NCBI GenBank assembly: GCA_963730115.1
Contig: CAVSQM010000006.1
Location: forward strand, 186,001 to 250,000
Reading direction: 5' to 3'
DNA: 64,000 nucleotides
Origin: DASQFQ01 sp963730115
Lineage (GTDB): Bacteria > Actinomycetota > Thermoleophilia > Solirubrobacterales > Solirubrobacteraceae
Shown here: in pieces, positions 59,096 through 64,000 of the stretch
Layout: each line of letters opens with the position of its first letter
Numbering within the stretch: position 1 is the first letter of the stretch
The notes under the pieces: generated by a model
Database searches by the model: none
Seen by the model: the letters and a program-made list of their open reading frames with translations, nothing else
What the model was told of the DNA's origin: nothing
Program-made: the position numbers and the translations under genes

Positions 59096-60910
59096 ATGAC
59101 AACTTTCCTTGCCGCCGCCGACCCCGCCGGAGGCGCCGCCATCGGCGAGATCGTGCTCGCCACCGCCGGCGCGCTGGTCGCCACCTCGCTGCTGTTCGCG
59201 CTCGGCCTCGGCCACCGCGCCGGCCGCACGCAGCTGCTCGAGCGCGCAGCGGGCTTCGCCTCCCGCGTCAGCGCGCTGCCGCCGTGGGTCGCCCTCCCCT
59301 CCGCCATCGGCACCGCGTCGCTGCTGACCGCGCTGCTCGGCATGTACTGGGACATCTCGCTGCACATCGACAACGGCCGCGACGCAGGCCCGCTCGCCAA
59401 CCCCGCGCACTACCTGATCCTCTTTGGCTTGTTCGGCATCTTCGCCGCGGGCTTCCTGTCCATGTGCATCCCGCGCGAGAAGCCCGGCCCGACCGCGATC
59501 CGGCTGCTCGACGGCTGGTACGCGCCGCTCGGCGGCGTGCTGATGGCCGCCGCGGGCAGCTTCGCGCTGATCGGCTTCCCGCTCGACGACCTGTGGCACC
59601 GGCTCTTCGGCCAGGACGTGACGCTGTGGGGCCCGACCCACCTGATGCTGATCGGCGGCGCGTCGGTCTCGCTGATCGGCCAAGGCGTGCTGCTCGCCGA
59701 GGGCGCGCGCTCGCGCCCGGGCGGCCGCGAGCCGGGGCGCCCGTGGGTGCTGACGCTGCGCCGGGCCTCGGTGGCCGGCGGCTTCCTGATCGGCCTGTCG
59801 ACGTTCCAGGCCGAGTTCGACTTCGGCGTCCCGCAGTTCGACTTCCTCTTCCAGCCGATGCTGATCGCGCTCGCCGCGAGCATCGGGCTCGTCTCCGCGC
59901 GCCTGTGGGGCGGCCCGGGCACGGCGCTCGGCGCCGTGGCGTTCTTCGTCATCGTGCGCGGCGTCGTGTCGCTGATGGTGGCCGGCGTGTGGGGCCAGAG
60001 CCTGCCCCACTTCCCGCTCTACCTGGCCGAGGCGCTGCTCGTCGAGGCCGCCGCCGTGGTGCTGCTCAAGCGCGGGACGCTCGCGTTCGGCGCCGGCGCC
60101 GGCCTGCTGGTCGGCACCGTCGGCACCGCCGCCGAGTTCGTGTGGTCGCACCTCTGGATGCCGATCCCGTGGCCGTCCGCGCTGCTGCCCGAGGTGGTCG
60201 TCGTGACCGTGCTCGCCGGCCTGAGCGGTGGGCTCCTGGGTGCGTTCGTCGGCGGTTCGCTGCGTGTGAAGCCGGTGCCGTATCCGCGCGGCGCGCGGCT
60301 CGCTTACCCGCTCGCCGGGCTGGTCGTGGCCGGGCTGGTCGCGTTCGGCCTCGCCACCGCGCCGCAGCAGGGCGTGACCGCGCGCGTGCAGCTGCTCGAC
60401 GTCCCCGACAAGCCCGACCGCCACGTCACCGCGGTCGTCAGCGTCGACCCGCCGCAGGCGGCCGACGACGCCAAGTGGCTCACCACCACCGCGTGGCAGG
60501 GTGGCGGCCTGGTCGTCGATCGCCTGACGCGCGTCCGCGAGGGCGTCTACCGGACGAACGAGCCGATCCCGGTCTACGGCGACTGGAAGGCCGAGTTCCG
60601 CCTGCATCAGGGCCGTTCGCTGACGGGCGTGCCGATCTACCTGCCCGAGGATCCCGCGATCCCCGCCAGGGAGATCCCCGCGCGGCCGTCCTTCGAGCGC
60701 CCGTTCGTGCGCGACAAGGACATCCTCCAGCGCGAGGCCAAGGCCGGCACCGGCGGCCTGCCCTTCGTGGGCTACGGCATCGTGCTCGCGATCGCGCTCT
60801 CGATCATCGGGCTCAACGCCTGGGCGCTGATCCGGCTCGCGACCGTGACCGAGACGCCGACGCCGCCGTCGGCCCGGCCGGCTCCGGCTCGCTCGTTGCA
60901 GCCGGCGTGA
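59096..60910 (+). CDS. Large polytopic membrane protein, unknown
   Basis: A 604-residue protein with about ten membrane helices, then an extracytoplasmic domain (about residues 430-560) and a final helix (YGIVLAIALSIIGLNAWALI). Conserved-looking His-containing loops occur between helices: MYWDISLHIDNGRDAGPLAN followed by PAHYLILFG, and DDLWHRLFGQ with LWGPTHLMLIGG. These could be metal or heme sites, but I do not recognise the family. ATG 59096 is chosen over 59081. It diverges from the MerR gene. Confidence 0.7.
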   Translation: MTTFLAAADPAGGAAIGEIVLATAGALVATSLLFALGLGHRAGRTQLLERAAGFASRVSALPPWVALPSAIGTASLLTALLGMYWDISLHIDNGRDAGPLANPAHYLILFGLFGIFAAGFLSMCIPREKPGPTAIRLLDGWYAPLGGVLMAAAGSFALIGFPLDDLWHRLFGQDVTLWGPTHLMLIGGASVSLIGQGVLLAEGARSRPGGREPGRPWVLTLRRASVAGGFLIGLSTFQAEFDFGVPQFDFLFQPMLIALAASIGLVSARLWGGPGTALGAVAFFVIVRGVVSLMVAGVWGQSLPHFPLYLAEALLVEAAAVVLLKRGTLAFGAGAGLLVGTVGTAAEFVWSHLWMPIPWPSALLPEVVVVTVLAGLSGGLLGAFVGGSLRVKPVPYPRGARLAYPLAGLVVAGLVAFGLATAPQQGVTARVQLLDVPDKPDRHVTAVVSVDPPQAADDAKWLTTTAWQGGGLVVDRLTRVREGVYRTNEPIPVYGDWKAEFRLHQGRSLTGVPIYLPEDPAIPAREIPARPSFERPFVRDKDILQREAKAGTGGLPFVGYGIVLAIALSIIGLNAWALIRLATVTETPTPPSARPAPARSLQPA

Positions 60911-60915
60911 CTATC

Positions 60916-61581
60916 GTGAGAGGGGTGAATCTGCCAAGTGCCGACGAGCTGATCCCGCGGATGCGCGGCGTCACGCACGCGTGGGCGATGTGGTTCGCGC
61001 TCGTCGCCTGCGTCGTGCTCGCGATTTACGCGCCCACGGGTCTCGCGCGGGCGGCCGCGCTGGTGTACGGCGTCGGGATGTGCGCGCTGTTCGCGGCGTC
61101 CGGCCTCTACCACCGCTGGCGCTGGAACCCGCGCTGGCGGCCGCTGCTGCGCCGCATCGACCACTCCACGATCTTCATCTTCATCGCCGCCAGCTACACG
61201 CCGGTGACGCTGCTGGTGCTCGACGGACCGGTGCAGGTGATCGTGCTGATCAGCGTCTGGGCGGGCGCCCTGGCCGGCGTCGCGATGAGCGTGGCCTGGA
61301 TCACCGCCCCGCGCGCGCTCGTGGCCGCCTGCTACCTGACGCTCGGCTGGGTGTCGATCATCACGATCCCGCAGCTCGCGACCAAGCTCGGCGTCGCGCC
61401 GTTCGTCCTGTTCGTGACCGGCGGCCTGCTCTACACCGTCGGCGCCGTGATCTACGCGACGCGGCGCCCGAACCCGTGGCCGCGCACGTTCGGCTTCCAC
61501 GAGATCTTCCACGCGCTGGTCATCGCCGCCGCCACCGTCCACTTCGTGGCGATGGCCGGCTGGGTCATCCCCGCGGGCTGA
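60916..61581 (+). CDS. Hemolysin III / PAQR-family membrane protein
   Basis: A seven-helix membrane protein of about 221 residues. Family metal-site motifs are present: ALFAASGLYHRWRW with the conserved His, RIDHSTIFIFIAASYTPV, and near the C-terminus FGFHEIFHALVIAAATVHF. Members include YqfA and adiponectin-receptor relatives thought to act as hydrolases on lipids. GTG 60916 and GTG 60925 are both possible starts. It follows the preceding gene by five bases. Confidence 0.9.
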   Translation: MRGVNLPSADELIPRMRGVTHAWAMWFALVACVVLAIYAPTGLARAAALVYGVGMCALFAASGLYHRWRWNPRWRPLLRRIDHSTIFIFIAASYTPVTLLVLDGPVQVIVLISVWAGALAGVAMSVAWITAPRALVAACYLTLGWVSIITIPQLATKLGVAPFVLFVTGGLLYTVGAVIYATRRPNPWPRTFGFHEIFHALVIAAATVHFVAMAGWVIPAG

Positions 61582-61602
61582 TCCGCACCGCGCGGAACGA
61601 GG

Positions 61603-61833
61603 TCATCCGCGGGCGCTAATCCGAACTAGCACGCGCGCGGGCCGCGTCGGCTCGCCGAGCGAGAGGAAGTCGCGCAGCGGCGCGGCGTGGTCGCAGAACG
61701 GGCAGCCGAGCTGAGCGGCGGGGCGCGTGGGCCCGGCGAGGTGGACCGGAGCGTCGCAGCGCGGGCACGCGAGCGAGCCGGTGGCGACGTGTTGCTGGGG
61801 GGAGGGCCGAAGCTCCTCGAACTCGATCCGCAC
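61603..61833 (-). CDS. Small zinc-ribbon protein
   Basis: A 76-residue protein from GTG 61833 with two CxxC knuckles (SLACPRCDAPVHL; LGCPFCDHAAPL) 19 residues apart, forming a probable zinc ribbon. The remaining sequence is short and gives no function. It faces the hemolysin III gene tail to tail. Confidence 0.65.
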   Translation of the reverse strand: MRIEFEELRPSPQQHVATGSLACPRCDAPVHLAGPTRPAAQLGCPFCDHAAPLRDFLSLGEPTRPARVLVRISARG

Positions 61834-61924
61834 GCAAGTGAGTCTAGGTGGGGCCCCTCCGGGTGTGGCAACCCGTACCGCGCGACGCCGGATACCACCG
61901 CTGTAACCGGGGTCGCGGATCCGG

Positions 61925-63100
61925 ATGATGGTCAAACCCATGCTCCCCGCCGACGCCCCCGCCGAGCTCGACCTGCCTGCGTTCGATGCGCGCGCCCTCG
62001 CGCGCCGCGCCGCGCTGCCCGTGGGATTCGCGGTGGCGTTGGTCGGGGTGCTGATCTTCGCCGGCGGCCCGCTGCACGCGTTCAGCGACGCGCTGCGGCG
62101 TGCGCTCGAGGCCGACCCGCGCTGGGTGCTCGCCGCCGTCGGCTTCGAGGTGATCTCGTTCACGGGCTACATCGCATTGCTGTGGATGGTCGGCGAGCGA
62201 GCCACCCCGCGACTGGGCCTCCGCGCGAGCGCCGAGGTGACCCTGGCCGGCGCCGCTGTCACCCGCCTGCTGCCGACCGGCGGCGCGGGCGGCGTCGCCC
62301 TGACGCTGTGGGCGTTCCGCCGCACCGGCCTGGAGGCGCGCGACGCCACGCGGACGCTGCTGACCTTCCTCGTCCTCCTCTACGCGGTCTTCCTGCTCTC
62401 GATCGCCGTCGCCGGCGCGCTGCTGGCCGTCGGGCTCGGCGGCGAGGGCGGGCACGTCGTGATCGCCGCCGGCGCCGGCGCCGGCGCCACCGTCGCGATG
62501 GCCCTCGCGCTCACCGCCGCCCTGCTGCGCCCGCAGCCCAACGGCCGCGTGAGCCGTGCCGCGGCGACGCTCGGCGAGGGCGTGCGCGGCGCCGCCACGT
62601 TCGTCCGCGAGGCCGACCCGCGCCTGCTCGGCGCGCCGATCTGGTGGGCGTTCGACGCCGCGGTCCTCTACGGCATGCTCAACGCGTTCGGCGCCCCGCC
62701 CGCCATCGCGGTCGTCGTGCTCGGCTACTTCGTCGGCATGGTCGCCAACACGATCCCGCTCCCCGGCGCGGTGAGCGGCGGCATGGTCGGCGTCCTGCTG
62801 GCGTTCGGCGTCGAGGCCGACCTCGCGCTCGCCTCGGTGCTGTCCTACCGCGCGCTGGCCATCTGGCTGCCCGCCCCCGTCGGCCTCGCAGCACTCGGCA
62901 GCCTGCGCCGCACGGTCGCCCGCTGGGGCGCCGAGGAGGCCGCCCTCGGCGCCGCGGAGGACGCGCCCGTGGTCGCGCCGCAGCTGCCCGCCGCCGCGCC
63001 CGCTCCCACGGCACCGGCGTTCGGCCGCGCGCCCCAGGTGCCCGCTCCCGCGCCGCGCCGCTGGTCGCCCGCGCCCGAGCCCGCCCTCAACCCGGCATGA
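61925..63100 (+). CDS. LPG synthase-TM / UPF0104-type membrane protein
   Basis: A 391-residue membrane protein with about eight helices, of the flippase-like domain family associated with lysyl-phosphatidylglycerol synthesis and polyprenyl-lipid handling. Typical blocks: AVTRLLPTGGAGGVALTLWA, YFVGMVANTIPLPGAVSGGM and VLSYRALAIWLPAPVGL. The C-terminal 60 residues are Pro/Ala-rich and probably cytoplasmic. The stop overlaps the next gene (ATGA). Two ATGs (61925 and 61928) are possible. Confidence 0.85.
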   Translation: MMVKPMLPADAPAELDLPAFDARALARRAALPVGFAVALVGVLIFAGGPLHAFSDALRRALEADPRWVLAAVGFEVISFTGYIALLWMVGERATPRLGLRASAEVTLAGAAVTRLLPTGGAGGVALTLWAFRRTGLEARDATRTLLTFLVLLYAVFLLSIAVAGALLAVGLGGEGGHVVIAAGAGAGATVAMALALTAALLRPQPNGRVSRAAATLGEGVRGAATFVREADPRLLGAPIWWAFDAAVLYGMLNAFGAPPAIAVVVLGYFVGMVANTIPLPGAVSGGMVGVLLAFGVEADLALASVLSYRALAIWLPAPVGLAALGSLRRTVARWGAEEAALGAAEDAPVVAPQLPAAAPAPTAPAFGRAPQVPAPAPRRWSPAPEPALNPA

Positions 63101-63831
63101 GCTACGCGCCCACCCCCGCCGCAGCGCGCGGCGGCCACCGCGCCGCGCTGCTCGCCGTCGGGCTGCTGGGCGCCACGCTATTCGCCCTCGTCCAGGCCGG
63201 CGTCGTGCAGGCGCCCGACCTCGAAGGCGCGCTCGCCGACCTCTCCGACACGCTCGGCGCCTGGACCTACGCGCTCGTCGGCGCGCTCGCGTTCCTCGAG
63301 ACCGGCGCGTTCGTCGGCCTCGTGGCGCCCGGCGAGACCGCGGTCGTGCTCGGCGGCGTGGTCGCCGCCGAGGGCGGCGTGTCGCTGCCGCTGATGCTGC
63401 TCATCACCTGGGTCGCCGCCGCGCTGGGCGACCTCGCGAGCTTCTACCTCGGCCGCCGACTCGGCCGGCGCTTCCTCGTCACGCACGGTCCGCGCCTCGG
63501 CGTCACCACGCCGCGGCTCGCGCGCGTCGACGAGTTCTTCGAGCGCCACGGCGGCAAGGCGATCCTCATCGGCCGCTTCGTCGGCATCGTTCGCGCCGTC
63601 GCCCCGTTCCTCGCCGGCTCGTCGGGCATGCGCCTGCGCAGCTTCCTGCCCTGGTCGCTGCTCGGCACCGCCGCCTGGGCGGCCACCTTCACGATGGTCG
63701 GCTACGCCTTCCACGACTCCTTCAGCACCGCCGCCGGGCACCTCACGCACGCGGCGTTCGCCGGCGCCATCGTCGCCGCCGTCGTGCTCACGGTCCGCGC
63801 GCGTCGCCGAGCACGCCGAGTCACTCATTAG
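63097..63831 (+). CDS. DedA-family membrane protein
   Basis: A 244-residue SNARE-associated/DedA protein, a family now linked to lipid scrambling and membrane homeostasis. It has ALAFLETGAFVGLVAPGETA, the conserved acidic residue, AAALGDLASFYLGRRLGRRF, FFERHGGKAILIGRFVGIVR with AVAPFLAG and WSLLGTAAWAATFTMVGYAF. Four to six helices. It overlaps the preceding flippase-like gene by four bases, so both probably serve the same lipid process. Confidence 0.92.
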   Translation: MSYAPTPAAARGGHRAALLAVGLLGATLFALVQAGVVQAPDLEGALADLSDTLGAWTYALVGALAFLETGAFVGLVAPGETAVVLGGVVAAEGGVSLPLMLLITWVAAALGDLASFYLGRRLGRRFLVTHGPRLGVTTPRLARVDEFFERHGGKAILIGRFVGIVRAVAPFLAGSSGMRLRSFLPWSLLGTAAWAATFTMVGYAFHDSFSTAAGHLTHAAFAGAIVAAVVLTVRARRRARRVTH

Positions 63832-63840
63832 TTAGTGATA

Positions 63841-63871
63841 TTTGAGCGAACGATTTCACTGATCGCTCAAA
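63841..63871. terminator. Hairpin after the dedA gene
   Basis: Nine-base arms TTTGAGCGA/TCGCTCAAA with a 13-base loop, ten bases after the dedA stop. No T-run follows. Confidence 0.4.
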
Positions 63872-63930
63872 ACCACCAAGCAGAGCGGGAAACGGCCATC
63901 GGCCGGAACCTGTATAAAGTCGTTCTTGAC

Positions 63931-63950
63931 CGCGCAGAATGATCTGCGCG
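63931..63950. promoter_or_regulatory. Inverted repeat in AT-richer end region
   Basis: Arms CGCGCAGA/TCTGCGCG with an ATGA loop. TATAAA lies at about 63913 and TTGAC at about 63926. The last 170 bases of the window (63832-64000) hold no gene, are AT-richer than the rest and are probably the promoter region of a gene outside the window. Confidence 0.3.
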
Positions 63951-64000
63951 AACAACCCTTTCACCAAATGCCCCAGTCACGGACGACAAGCCGCCAACTC

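Overview
The window is very GC-rich, gene-dense DNA from an actinobacterium. GTG starts are common, and many stop/start codons overlap as GTGA or ATGA. The mix of genes (a mraZ-rsmH-ftsL-ftsI cluster, a Tad-type secretion operon, TipA-like MerR regulation, c-di-AMP and cobalamin riboswitches, LAGLIDADG-like HTH protein remnants, many secreted Ig-like proteins) suggests the Solirubrobacterales/Thermoleophilia. That placement is inferred from gene content only.

Layout. 1-3.7 kb: start of the division/cell-wall cluster on the minus strand (ftsI is cut by the window edge). 4-9.7 kb: a DUF3352 lipoprotein, an ATP-dependent DNA ligase, a cyclic-nucleotide-binding protein and a large membrane/2Fe-2S/FAD oxidoreductase. 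9.7-12.5 kb: a receptor-type Ser/Thr kinase with a beta-propeller sensor, a small membrane protein and an acetyltransferase. 12.5-19.7 kb: one minus-strand operon, response regulator - histidine kinase - CpaB - secreted protein - TadA - TadB - TadC. 19.7-22.4 kb: a TipA-like regulator with its operator, two unknown small proteins and a secreted VanX-like dipeptidase. 22.5-28.9 kb: a degenerate Rho, a divergent FolP, a secreted protein, GlpD and a nitroreductase. 29-32.4 kb: an unknown protein, an EEP-family protein, an ion channel and azlCD. 32.4-42.4 kb: pntB-pntAB-pntAA and, upstream of them, a six-gene operon under a cobalamin riboswitch. 42.4-49.9 kb: the cobalamin adenosyltransferase, lemA and partner, several small genes, a globin, a decayed gene, a GFA enzyme, a CpsB-type phosphatase and a secreted protein. 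50-51.7 kb: tRNA-Glu and tRNA-Leu with terminators around a TMEM175-like channel, then a decayed HTH/LAGLIDADG-like gene. 51.7-63.8 kb: a glycosylase, a P450, a riboswitch-controlled NlpC/P60 hydrolase, an aminotransferase, an MMPL transporter with a MerR regulator, membrane proteins and a DedA protein.

Main points of interest. (1) The riboswitch operon at 35.2-42.4 kb encodes three secreted DUF4430-like proteins, EcfT, a fused double EcfA and an EcfS fused to an alpha/alpha-toroid repeat domain. This reads as a bacterial transcobalamin-like capture system built onto an ECF importer, and it diverges from the adenosyltransferase gene. (2) A dispersed repeat made of two architecturally identical hairpins occurs three times, and compensatory base changes between copies support the pairing. 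(3) A Rho-like protein has lost catalytic-site residues and loops.

Several otherwise intact genes carry single-base frameshifts (histidine kinase, EEP protein, azlC, aminotransferase, MMPL), and two regions (46.7-47.3 and 51.0-51.7 kb) are densely frameshifted. Either the assembly has indel errors or some of these genes are really decaying; the sequence alone cannot decide.
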